From positions 434,001 to 498,000 of the forward strand of contig JBEWZL010000232.1 in assembly GCA_045837725.1 (NCBI GenBank): a stretch of 64,000 bases of DNA, written 5' to 3'. How positions within the stretch are numbered: position 1 is the stretch's first letter; the number at the start of each line of letters is the position of its first letter. The notes under the pieces were generated by a model. It made no database searches and was not told the DNA's origin. It saw only the letters and a program-made list of their open reading frames with translations. Below, one piece after another: positions 13,162-25,256 of the stretch. The stretch is from Vermamoeba vermiformis (lineage: Eukaryota > Tubulinea > Echinamoebida). Position numbers and translations under genes: made by a program.

Positions 13162-16100
13162 TCACTCTGCTCGGAGTTCTGCGTTAGACTCGGAGTTAAC
13201 CATTTCCATTGGTGCCGAAATGACGCTGTCACGATTGACATCGCTTGTTCGTTGCGACATGCCTGTCGTGGACTTGGATCTGTTCTTCACAAACTCCGAG
13301 GCCTTCTTGAACATGATTACAAAAATGACAGCTGGTGGCATTTCTGTCAAGTACAAGAATGTCAAGATGCCGTAGAATCTGTCATCGCTTTGTGTCGATG
13401 AAGTTGCTGAGCTCCATAGCAAAAATACGGCTTGAGCGAGAAGTGCAACGGTACAAACAGCCGACACGGCCATCAATCTTCTGAACGCATCTTCTCGTGC
13501 TTGTTTTCTGTCTTTTGTCGTATTGGCATTTTGCGTCGCTTTGCGCATCAAAATAAGAACTCTAGAAAATTAATTAGAACGATTTCTGAAACAATTTTAG
13601 ACCGTACCTTGCTCCGTAGACCACAAACATTGCTGAAAGTACAGCTGAAACAGCTGCAAAGAACGCTTTGTAAACAATGGACACGATGTCGCCGACGGAC
13701 AAAGTTTCAAGGACGTTTTCAGGCGTGGCGCAGCTGTAGATGACAGGTGTCAACTCTTGTAGCGAGAAGTAGAGAATAATCAACAGTGCAAATGCAACGA
13801 AGAGAACGACGTTCATGGCAATGATTGCTGGACGAAGTTTTGAAATGCCTTGTTTCGCTCCAGCAGTCATTGTGAAGTGATAAATTTCGGCCCTAATAAT
13901 ATCATTGTTAATCTTTCCAATGTTAATTAAATGAAGACGGGACCTACCATCGAGTGACAATGATTGAATATATGACGTAAAATAGCAATGCAGGGAACGA
14001 TGAGAAAACTACATCGACTTCAGGGTTTTGGTCCATCACACCAGATAGAATCAAAATCATGTAGATGAATCGGTCTAATGTGGCATCATTAGTATATGTT
14101 AGAATATAGGTTATGACTTACTCAGCAAGAAGATTAATGAGATAAACAGCGCGGTCGTTGAAAGAGTGAAAAATCGAGTGTCAGGCACGTGCAGCATGAT
14201 GTGCAAGACAAAGTGATAGCCAGTGAAGACAAAGATCGTAAAGTACCACACGATGCCGATCACTAAGTATACAATTTGACCGGGCAATAAAGTCGAGACG
14301 AACGTTGCTGATTGCCAGTTCGATTGAAGTCCGACGGGGAAATAAGTCTGACTGGCGTTTGATACTGCAAAGCACGAAATTTCACCAAGTTGAGCTGATT
14401 GGTCGAGTAGCGTGAAACTCGTAAACTGGTCGTTGGGAATGGCCCAGCGGAAATCAGATAAACTATCCAACTGTGCTTCGTAATTCTAAGCAAACGTTAG
14501 TATTGATCATATATTATAGTGCTTCTTACAGTTGGGAATGTTATGCAAGCTTGTAATGTTCCCGTGAAATTTTGTGGATCTCGATCTATTTTGACACCAT
14601 CGCCGATGATTTGACCGATGACTACACCTTGCTCATTGCGTATGAATAAGACCTACGATTTGTTATTATAGTGCATATGATAGGTAATATTGACTTACTG
14701 ATCGATGCAATTGAGTTTTTGCTGCAGTGACCGAGGCGGCACTAATCGATGCAACTTCTTTAGTGGCAAACTGTGACATCGGCACGGCGTTTGTTCGAAT
14801 ATTAATGCAGTCATTGCCTTGGACTAAAAAGTCACTGCCAACAATGACTGTAGCAATGGCGGTCGAAAAGTTTGATGCAATGTTCGAGCATGCGAGACCC
14901 ACTCCTACGACCGATGAGGACACGCCCGAGAAACAATCTTGACCTCCGCTTGTGCAATCACAGACTAAGCTCGACACCTGTGAAGTAAATTGGCCGTATC
15001 TAACGAGATATTAGCATTGCATATCATTGAAATTAAGGTCAAAGACGTACCTGCACCACATGTCCGACTCCATAATTTTGGCGTATCTTCGTGCTACTGA
15101 GGCTGAAATGAGAGTGAAGAGATGAGTATAGCTAGGCTCATTGACCAATCGGTTGCTTTGAATCATTTCTCGTTTGTGCCATTCAAAGGGCGTGAAAGTT
15201 TTGGGACGCCATAAACCACCGGACCAAGAATAGTACGAAAACGGTGTTCCGCCACAAGCAGTGCACTCGGCAGGAGATTTCAGCGAGTATGCAGCTGGCA
15301 TGACGGATCGTTCTGTGGGGAACAAATAAAGAATGACCGAGAGTTTTGGTTCGCTACAAATAACTGATTTAGCCTCACACTGGGCACGTGTTTTCGCCTT
15401 TGTGAACCATTTCCTAAATAAGGGAATTAGTTGATATTGATAAATATGATAGAAGGTCTTACCCTCCTTGTGATATACAAGTATTGTTGTCGTTAATAAT
15501 TCTGCTAAGGCATCCCAAGGGCGTCCAATCAAAGCTGGCATTGCAATTAAGATCTTGATCCCAGTCAAACACACAGCCGTCAAAGTCATTGCACGTGCCA
15601 TTCGATTCACACGTGTCTTGATCGCCTGAAAGACCGTCGGTGCACGTGTATTGTGAATCACATAACACTTTGAGAGTGGGAGTGTTGTCGCACAATCCAA
15701 CCACTTCACATTCGGCTTGAGTGTTCACTTGATCTGCTATCCATTTCGTACCCGACCTATAAATTCAATTTAAGATGTCTTTTTAGCTAGGCTTGCAGAG
15801 AAAACTTACCACCAACGAAGTTGCGGATCCGCTGCCACACAACTTTGGTAATCTGAGAATCCACTTGCAGTTGCACATATACCATATGTTTGATTGTCGA
15901 TAGTCCAAGATTGCCTTAGAATAGACATTAGATACCATATACATACATTCGATAGTACCATTGTAACGGAAGGCCAGCATCGGTCTGAGTACAACTTGAC
16001 TCGTTAATTGCAGGCACATAGCACCGCTTTGATGCACACGAATTAGGCTATCATTTAAATACGTTAGCTCGCAATATAATGATTTATCGTTGGCTCAACG

Positions 16101-19100
16101 AATCTTACGCTGCTGGAGCAAAACTCTGGCGGGAAACATTGTGCCTGTGTCACATTCGGGCGAATGCACTTCGTTGTAACGTAGTTGAAAGCAAGGCCGT
16201 TGAATGAACCACCAACAGCTTGGCATTCTTCGTTCGTTTGGGCATTATATTCGCAACGGGCAAACAATGACGTCTGTCAAAAGTGTCAAAAATATTCACC
16301 GCGAAAATTATGCCGTTGTTACCTCCACACAAAAGCCTGACTGACACACGCCACAGAAGTAATCTGAGCCGAGATTTGGATCCGTACAATTTGCTAAAGT
16401 CTTGTGTTAATAATGTTTCGATTATGAATTAAGCAAAGTACCTTCGTTGCAGAAAGGATTTGTCAGTGAATTGCAGACGGCCCAGTTGCATGTTTGAACT
16501 GAATTGCAAACGTCTAAAGGAACGTGAGAAATGGCTCCTTCGCAAGCCAATTCAGTGGAATTTGCCAGGAGAGTGGTAATCACTTCGTCTCGTGTTGATG
16601 TAGCTAAGTAGTATAAATTATTTGGATCTATCTAACGTGACTTTTGTTAAACTTACCATTCAATCCCAAATCTTGCTTGACGAATAGCAATGTGAAAGGT
16701 TCTACATTGAGCTCAACACACTAATCACGTGATTAACATCGTTATTGAGAAGTGATGGAAAGACTTACTCGCCACGAAACATTCATGAGCTGGTACTCGT
16801 CGATCTCTTGAATATTTCGAAAATCATAGTACGTGCAGCTTTTTAAACCGTTAGTGCCAGCAATTTCTTCACAGATACCCGTGGCACAATCACTGTCAAC
16901 TTGACATGGCGAAGCGCATCTACCTTCTGGTCTGCAAAACGATGACGCCGAGATGGCTTTGCACGGAGCACTAATGAAGTTAAGGATAATGCAAACTCAG
17001 CAGTGATTACTTACTCGGATGTGCATGCAGTTTTGTTGAGAGACAGAACACACGTGGTAATGCCACCAAGGATATTGACACCACTACCCAAAGACTAACA
17101 ACATGTTATTATGGCCCTCAGACTTGCGTAAAGCAAAACTTACTTGAGTCGTTCTTACTGCACAGCCAGTGCTACGGTCAGTGCTCGAGTTAGAAAGCAC
17201 AATGTAGTCCGACAACACATTCTATACAATTTCATCAATATATATATGGAATAATACTGGTACACTTACAGAGGCACATCGTGGTGTTTGACATTGATTT
17301 AGTCCATTTTGGTCGATTTCAAAACTGTCCACGACTGCTGAAACATCGCGTGCAGAGCAACATTCCAACCGTTGCCGCCTTATACAATTGTGTCAGAATT
17401 ATATAATATTGTACTATATTTGCGTACGTGGGATTGCAACAAGGGTCGATGAGATAAGAATCGGATCGGTTGGTTTCTAAGCACACACTAGTGTTGTAAA
17501 AAGTGGCCTCCGAAGAAACAGTATCGAGCAATCCTCTGTTAACTAACTCAGTGCACGAAGTCCACGCATCTGAAGTTGCCCAAGCCAATGTCTATGATAG
17601 GATTAATAGTTATTGTTGATAGGGATGTGCGGAATTACCTGAAACAGATACGTGTTCGTTTCTTGATAAACTTGAGGATTAGAATTGCCCAAAAAACTTG
17701 CACGACGCCGAAATTCTGGAAAAAATGTCAAAAAGGTGAGCATTATAATATAAACCTGAGCTTAGAACGTACCGGCCAGGGTCTCGTTGTAAAGGATCGG
17801 ATCACATATAATATTATTTTCGGTGGGAACTCCAACAGAGTTACCTAGTACTTCCGATCGATTGTTTGCTAGTGTTGGAAAAGTGAAGATGCAACTAGGG
17901 TCTGAAAATCGTGCTTGCGGGAACGGAAATGTAACTCCAGCAGCGGTCTAGGAATTATTAGTTTGACAATGTGATTCATTGGGAACTTATTTTGAGTACG
18001 ACTAGTTACCTTAACATTGGCGAATTGATCTTTACGAATAATAATGCCTGTTGAGAATTGCTTTGTATTCGCTGACACTTTCTCGATGCCGCTGCAAAAT
18101 TATTTTGATTAAAATAGGAAATATAATCGATTGATGGGTTTATATCATTATTAGCAAAGTAATCTCTTACCCTATCATTTTAATCAACGAGAATAATGGG
18201 TCATTAGTGGCTGGCATTGGCAGACAGCCAGATCGTTCGCGACAATCATCCGCGCTGAAATGTAGCCCGTCACATTGGATATCGACCGGCGCTAATAGCT
18301 TATTAGTATGTATATAACATATTTAGAGTATTTATTCGAATAAACTTACGTATCATATAAAATTGTGTAACAGGCAAAATGGGATCGGCTATCTAACGTC
18401 AGTATATGTTGACATCTATTCGTTATTTAAGCTTACTCCACAGCGAAAAATTGTACTCAGTTGTAAGGAATGGTAGCCATCCTACGTAAACTTCTCCAGT
18501 CCAAGCTGGATTTAACTCCCGGATGTGATCGCAACACAAAGAAACTCCATTCGCACCATATTCACTTCTAAGTATATCATGTGTTGTTAAAGATACTTGG
18601 GAAAATTCTTTTCGTATCGAGACCGCTAAGAAGACTTGTCCTGATTCACAGCGTTAGTTAAACTGAAATTAAGAAATTCGAGATCTCCTAAAATATTTTT
18701 AATTTTACCTGATATTACATCCGCTAATATTGATATAGAATGACATGTTTGATAGTTGCTAACTTTGAAAGAATATTTTTGAAAATTATCCGGTGCTTCA
18801 ATTCCACTAAAACTTGTTGAATTGCCATCTATACATCGTTGACCGATATCTGTGGTATTATAGCATTCAAATGTAGAATTTAAATTGCAACAGGGCACTA
18901 ATTGAGCTCGATTTGCTTCCGAGAAATCGATCGAGCATTGAACTTTGTGATACAAATCTTCGTCTGCTTTCAAAGTGATAATATTGCTTGTAATAGATTG
19001 ATCTATAATATCTAACTGCTTTGTGCGGTATGAAAAGTCAACTATTTTGAGCGAGGTTGCCAACGGCGGATCAACAAAAATAAATAAAAATAAACATGCG

Positions 19101-19123
19101 CATAATGTAGTTGACCCTCGCAT
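13162..19123 (-). CDS. Giant cysteine-rich ectodomain protein with C-terminal TOM1/THH1-like 7TM domain
   Basis: The ATG at 19123 opens a signal peptide (MRGSTTLCACLFLFIFVDP). About 4 kb of short exons then encode a Cys- and Asn-X-Ser/Thr-rich extracellular region with many spaced Cys (for example CCNLNSTFEC, CDNTPTLKVLC, CRYVFDLNFNDMQC). The C-terminal part (about 13162-14470) is polytopic, with hydrophobic stretches LVIGIVWYFTIFVFTGYHF, FFTLSTTALFISLIFLL and LLFYVIYSIIVTRWAEIYHF, then KLRPAIIAMNVVLF, FAAVSAVLSAMFVVYGAR and a late TM before a Ser-rich tail. WAEIYH...LRPAI...N, the YGAR loop and the spacing match the THH1/TOM1/TOM3 domain of plant Tobamovirus-multiplication proteins and related 7TM receptors. 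The 5' exons are numerous and their borders approximate, so the region could conceivably be two genes. I see no second start or stop pattern that forces a split. The ligand is unknown. Confidence 0.72.
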
Positions 19124-19357
19124 TGTAAACTCTTCAGTGGAATAAAAATTATAGAAAGCCGAAAAATAGTGTCCAACACCGACGTCAAATGTCATAATCG
19201 TCAATCAAGATCTTATTTCGCGGTTACTGAAGCAAAATTAAATTGAAAAAGTAATAAAAGGGCGTACCTATACAACTGTGGTCATGATTTCATCTTACGT
19301 CTTCAGCTTCATAATCAGGTTGCAGCAATGCGTAAGTGTGCACAATTAACTTTCGAT

Positions 19358-22300
19358 TTATTGCACTGATTTCTTCGGTCTGCCTCTCTTTGGCTTTTCA
19401 ATCACATTTTGTTCTTCAACCTGTTCCTTCGTATTATTTACTTCTTCGACTGCTTTCTTTCGTCCTCGTTTGGGTTTTTGTTCTTCAACGGCGGTTTGTT
19501 CTGCTTGATCCGGCTCGGTCTTCTTGGCTCTAGTGCGTTTTGGCTTAGTTTCTTCAGTAACTTCAGGAGTTTCGGACTTAGTTTTTGATTTTGATTTCTT
19601 TGCTGGCAGAGCTTCAGCCTCTTCGACTTCATTTTCCACGGCCTCTTTTGTCGCTACTTTTCTTCGTTTGGGCTTCGGTTCATCTTCTTGACCTTCATCT
19701 GCAGCCTTTCGTTTTGTTGCCTTAGCAGCTTTTACAGGCTCATCTTCTAGCTCAATATCGACTGGAACAATTTCTTCCTTGAACTCGACATCGGGTTGAT
19801 CGCTCAAATTGGCTGGTTTGCCTTCAGGCACGCCTTTCATTGACAACGTGAGCTTTGGATTGGCAGATTTCGCGTCCCTATCTTTGACGACCAGTGTCAG
19901 GACTTGTCCTAATTCGACGCACTGGAGCGGATCCGAGACACGTGTATTGCCATCTTTAGCAATCATGTCTGTTCTGTGCAATAGCATTTGATTTCCAACA
20001 CCAATATCAATAAACGCGCCAAAATCGAGCACGTTACTGACGACGCCGCAAACGACCATTCCTGGCTTAAGATCACTTTCCTGTAATTACCATCATTAAT
20101 ACACTGGCGGTTATTTATAAATTGTGTGACGTACCTTAGCAATATCTTTACGGAACAACGGTTTTTGTAGGTTGTCGCGCGGATCCAGACCTGGCTTTGA
20201 CAAGTCTGAAATGATATCCAATAGAGTTGGCTGACCAATAGACAGCTCTTGTGATAATTTTGCGACGTCTAATTTAGATAACTTGTCTTTAAGTTCGTTG
20301 TGTTGCTCAGGGTCCGCAACGTGTTTCAGATCAAAACCAATTTTCTTCAATAACTTTTCCGTGTGGCTGTAGCTTTCAGGATGAATCTAAAGGTCTTATT
20401 AAAATTGCACGGGCGATATTTTTCTTAATGGATACGTACGAAGGTATTATCAAGCGGGTTCTTGCCCTTGGGAATTTTCAAAAATCCAGCGGCTTGCGTG
20501 AAAGTTTTCTGAGCAATACCACCGACTTGGAACAACTCTTCTCGTGATTTAAATGCTTGATGTTGGTCTCTGTACTCTACAATCTTTGCAGCTTGGCTTT
20601 GACTAATGCCCGAAACATACGACAAGAGCGGCACACTCGCTGTATTCAAATTAACTCCGACAAAGTTCACGCAGTCCTCGACAGTTGCGTCCACTAAAGT
20701 AACGTTAGAAAATCAAATTAAATGAAAATGCGTGTTGTACATACGAGCTTTAGTCAGGGACGATTGATTAATGTCGTGCTGATACATGCCAATGCCCATA
20801 GATTTCGTTGGGACCTTCACGAGTTCGCCTAACGGATCTTGCAATCTTCGTGCAATCGAGATTGCTCCTCGTAAACTTGCGTCTAATTCGGGGAATTCTT
20901 TGTTTGCTTCTTTTGACGTTGAATAAACTGACGCTCCTGCTTCACTAACAATAGTCCAATACTGCAACACGAAGTTAAATCAAGAAAATATCTATGGAAT
21001 GTTCGACGTACAATGTCATCTCTTTGCATGGATTGAACGCTTTGTGAAACAAATTGTTCCGTCTCACGTGATGCAACTCCGTTACCAATTGCTGAATGCG
21101 AATTAGCAAAACAAAACTAGATGATTATATTAAAGTGTCTCGTGCATACCAATCAGCTTGACATTAAATCTTCGAATGAGCTCGCAGAATATTTCTTGTG
21201 GTTCGCTGGAGCTACGAGTGTGCGGATAAATAATGCCAGTGTAAAGCACTCTGCCGTTACTATCAATAGCAGCCAATTTGCATCCGTTTCTGAAGCCCGG
21301 ATCTACACCGAGAATTCTTCCGTAGACTGGTCTGGTTAACAGCAAGTGTTTCAAATTACTCGTAAAAACTTCAATACTTCGTCCTTCTGCCTTTTCTTTG
21401 GAAATTCGTCTAAAGGAAATTATTAGCAGAAATTAATTGGCACCATAAATAATGAAAACTTACCTTATTTCACGCTCTAATGTATCTTTAATTCTATTAT
21501 AGGCCTCTTTTGTCGCTTCGGCGATGATTCCTTTCACGTTGCCGCCCGATTTTTCAATGACAGGGAACGACTTTTTGATAGCTTTTTCCATTTCTGCAAT
21601 CATGCTGCTATCTGCCACGTCCAATTTAACCTTCAAAAAACCTAAAATTGGAACAATGAACGAAATTTCAATAAAGTACATCGAATTTTTCTTTCGTACC
21701 TTCTTTTTCACCTCTGTTAATAGCTAGAGTTTGGTACGGTCTTAACATGCCAATCGGCTTAGAAAAGTTGTAATATGTTTCATAGACGTCCTCAGCCTTC
21801 TTATTCGAGGTCGGAATATCAATGTCCATTGACTTCGGATCATCAGTTTTCTTTTTCTTTTTTGGTGCGGCTACTACAGTCAACATAGCGCCTCTATTAA
21901 ACATGTCTCGTAATTTTTGCACATTTGCCGTATGATAGGTAAAAGTCTCGGTTAAAATATTGGTGATGTGTTCGGTGATTGATTCGGCTGTTAATTCTTT
22001 TTCTGGATTAATCTCGCTTTTAATCTTTGCGTCTAATTGGGCATCGGAAAAGGATCTATAACGATAGAAATACCAAATTAGGTAATTTAATGTTTGCAAA
22101 AGTTTTTTTTTTGAGGACTTACTCGGTTAATAAAGAATCTCCTAATGGACCTAATCCTAATTCACGTGCTACTGTTGCCTTGTTTCTCTTGCGTTGTTTA
22201 TAAGGAGCATATAAATCTTCTAATACGGCCATAGTATCTGCCTTTTGTATCTCAGCTCGAAATTCTGAAACAAAAATTGTCAGGATCGGATCTTCGTGCA

Positions 22301-23079
22301 CTTAACATGATTTTGCAATTTTAATATTTGTATAAGGTACTAAGCTTACCTGGCGTTAATTTTTCGGGCATTCTTTTTGTCATTGATTCAATTATAAATT
22401 GTTTTCGAATTTCGACTTTGACAAACTCGTTGTATTTCTTTTCAATATCGCGCACTTCGTGCTCAGACAGTCCGCCTGTCATTTCTTTACGGTATCTCGT
22501 AATAAAGTGAATAGTATTTTCTTCCTAAATAATTTGCAAAACAAAATTTAGATTCGATCTCGATTGTCTAATTGGATCTGCCTTACCTTCAATAATTGGG
22601 CCGTGTTCTTAACTTGGTTAATAGTCAAATTGAGTTCATTGGCGATCTTATTGTAATAGTAATCGCTTAATTGCGTTGAAGATAATTTGCTCGCCATCTC
22701 CTTTTCAAACTCTTCGTCCAAGTCTTCCTCGAATTTTGGCTCCGCTGTAGATGGTGCTAATATACAATATTAAATACGTGGATTACTAAATTGATTATGC
22801 CGTAATTTTACAATAATCATGAAAATTATTCTTGCTGCAAACAGATTTACCTTCAGTAGTGTAATGTCTGAAAACAATTGGTCGTACAACAAGTTGGTTT
22901 AATAACCTTATATTATTTTGTTTGCTCTGGATAGAGAAAAATCGAGGCTGCTGAATGACTGGATTTGTCAATCCGGATGTAGGAGCGACAGTCGGAGCCC
23001 GAGTGAGGACAGATCCGGGTTTCAAACGCAAAGAACAGATGCTCAACCTAGATATTTGTCGAGTGATAGCCCCGAGCAT
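19358..23079 (-). CDS. SRBD1: Tex/SRBD1-like S1 RNA-binding protein with mitochondrial presequence
   Basis: Tex proteins are bacterial nucleic-acid-binding proteins related to Spt6; SRBD1 is the eukaryotic version. Domains in order: an N-terminal HTH region (22700-22100), a YqgF/RNase-H-like fold at about 21130-21340 ([20 protein letters not shown]), helix-hairpin-helix repeats at about 20430-20690 ([51 protein letters not shown]), an S1 domain at 19810-20060 ([16 protein letters not shown]), then a Lys/Arg/Glu tail (19370-19740) ending in AT-hook-like [10 protein letters not shown]. The first exon from ATG 23079 is rich in Arg, Ser and Leu and lacks acidic residues at first, ending near RHYTTEG, a good matrix-targeting presequence. 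This suggests a mitochondrial or nucleoid role, but the AT-hook tail would also suit the nucleus. It diverges from the 5'-nucleotidase gene across 102 bp. Confidence 0.9.
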
Positions 23080-23181
23080 CTCTATTGCGCACTTGAAAAA
23101 AGATAAATAAACTAATTTTTATTTCAACCATTTGAACTCACTCCGATACACAGATCCAAACCCGAACATATTTATTTAAAA

Positions 23182-25158
23182 ATGGAGGCTGGCACGGGTG
23201 CTTTTCAGTTTACACAATTCGAGTGGATTGGTTTTGGTAATATTTTTATTTCCTTTCTAACGATCTTCTCGCAATCTGACTAAATTTAATACAGATATGG
23301 ACCATACCCTCGTGCGATATAAAAACGATAATTTGTTGAAATTGTGCTATGATTGCTGCATCAATTATTTGATTGAAGAAAAGCATTACGACCCTTGCAT
23401 TAGAGATGAGGTTGCAATTTCATAATAATTACCAAAAATTCGTTTTTGCTAATATTTATTATCCTTTTATAGTTAAAATTCGATCCCACGTTCTTGATCA
23501 AGGGTACTATCGCCGACAAAGAAAGAGGCAATTTTTTGAAGTTGGATCATAGACGCAAAGTCATCGTAAGCAATAAGAGGTTAAATGATCGTCATAATAA
23601 CATGTTATTATATAGCGAGCAACTCACGGAATCACTCCGCTTTCACCCGAGGAGATCGCCAAAATTTATCCCGATCCGGTTGATTTTACCGGCACAACGA
23701 CCGAAAAATTCTGGCTATGCACAAGTTATTTTGAAATGTCATTTATTAATGCATATGCTATGCTCATTACTTGGATCGATGCTCGTATTGAGGCTTGTAA
23801 CGGATCCACTCAGTTGACGAAAGCTCAGTGGTACAAGAAGATTAATCGTGACATTTTCCGTGCATTGATTTTCAACTTTGGTGGTGCTTGGAATCGTGGT
23901 TGGTAAGTTTATATTATTTATAGTGAACTATGAGGACCAGATCCGTTTCGATAAACGAAAATTTCGTTTACCAAGTGATTCTAAGAGGACCCATATTTAG
24001 GTATTTCCCCGAAATATTCCGAGAGCCCAATATGTACTTGGAAGATTGCAGCGGTACTCGCAAGTGGCTGACAGAACTGAGAGCTCGTGGTGTCAAGTTG
24101 TTTATGGTCACTAATTCTGACAAGAAGTACGCTGATGCATTGATGGACCATTGCTTTGGAACCGATTGGAAATGTAAGTATAGTGTACCGTAAAGGATAT
24201 TTAACAGACGCATTAATTTGAAACACTTCTGGATGTCCCGATCGGGAATTGAGCCAATGACGTACTAACGGACTATATATTTTCAGCACTGTTCAGTTCA
24301 ATTATTGTTAGCGCACGAAAACCATATTTTTGGGTCCAAAAAGATAAACCTTTCTACGGTACGTATTCTCGAACTACGGATCCACGATAAACTAAACTAA
24401 CGCATTCTAGCTTTCGACGGCGAGGAGGTCAACACTAAGGACGTCATTACAGAGTTGAAGGCTAACACGATGTACAGCGGAGGCAATGTGTTCCAGTTAA
24501 TGCAGTCATTAATGCCCGATAAATCGAAGATCTGTTATTTCGGCGATGACTTGCTGAGTGATTTGATGGGTCAAAAAGAGCATTGCGGATGGCACACTGT
24601 AGCAGTCGTTGAAGAATTGCAACCGTTGGAGAAAGAGCAACACGACAAAATGTAGGCAGATCCACTAACCAAATCTAGGAAAACTTATAATTTCGCTATT
24701 TTCTTTAGTATTGATAGCATTGTATAGTAATATTAATATTTTCGTTTGATAGTACAAGAGCCGCTGGTATTCCTCCGACCACAGTCTCTGAACGAAATTC
24801 CATTTTCGGATCATTTTTCTTCAACAACGAAGATCCGTCAGAGCTCAGCTACTGGGGAGCAGTATTCCATCACTACAGTGACTTTTACGTGCCATTTTTA
24901 TCTGCTTTTGGCACATTTGATGTCGATACTGTTTACCGTTCGCACGAGCGTGGATCTCCTAAGAATGGCCGCAACGGAGCAAATACTATTCGTCAACACC
25001 AAATCAGCACTATTTTGGACTTTGATATGGCCAAGCAACCTGATGTAGCCATTATTGTCCCGCAAGCAGCTGATATGGCCAATGCCTCAAATTATTTGCA
25101 AACGCATCTGGCTTCAAACGAAGGAGACGTCGAAAATTTGCATTTGAGACGCTCTTAA
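23182..25158 (+). CDS. HAD-superfamily 5'-nucleotidase domain protein (NT5DC/cN-II type)
   Basis: The protein belongs to the purine 5'-nucleotidase/NT5DC family. Exon 1 starts at ATG 23182 and leads into the catalytic HAD motif I (IGFDMDHTLVRYK, split by an intron near 23235) with the two Asp nucleophile/acid residues in DMD. Further landmarks are FLIKGTIADKERGNFLKLD (about 23490), a motif II-like LFMVTNSDKKYAD (about 24100), and motif III/IV YFGDDLLSDLMGQKEHCGWHTVAVVEEL (24530-24620, shown here as a landmark). The last exon (about 24755-25158) encodes the family's C-terminal FGTFDVDTVYRS region and ends HLRRS. All catalytic acids seem present, so it is probably an active phosphatase. The preferred nucleotide cannot be inferred. 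Confidence 0.9.
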
Positions 25159-25256
25159 ATAAATGATGCATTTAAGATATAATAGTTTGAGTAGACTAAA
25201 GTAAACATGTGATTACATCTAATGAAGTTGTGCTGTCGTGAGTATTTTTGTTTAAA

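Noticed and set aside
13073-13401. Plus-strand ORFs over the 3' end of the 7TM gene
   Set aside because: Antisense to clear TM-domain coding exons; no independent support.
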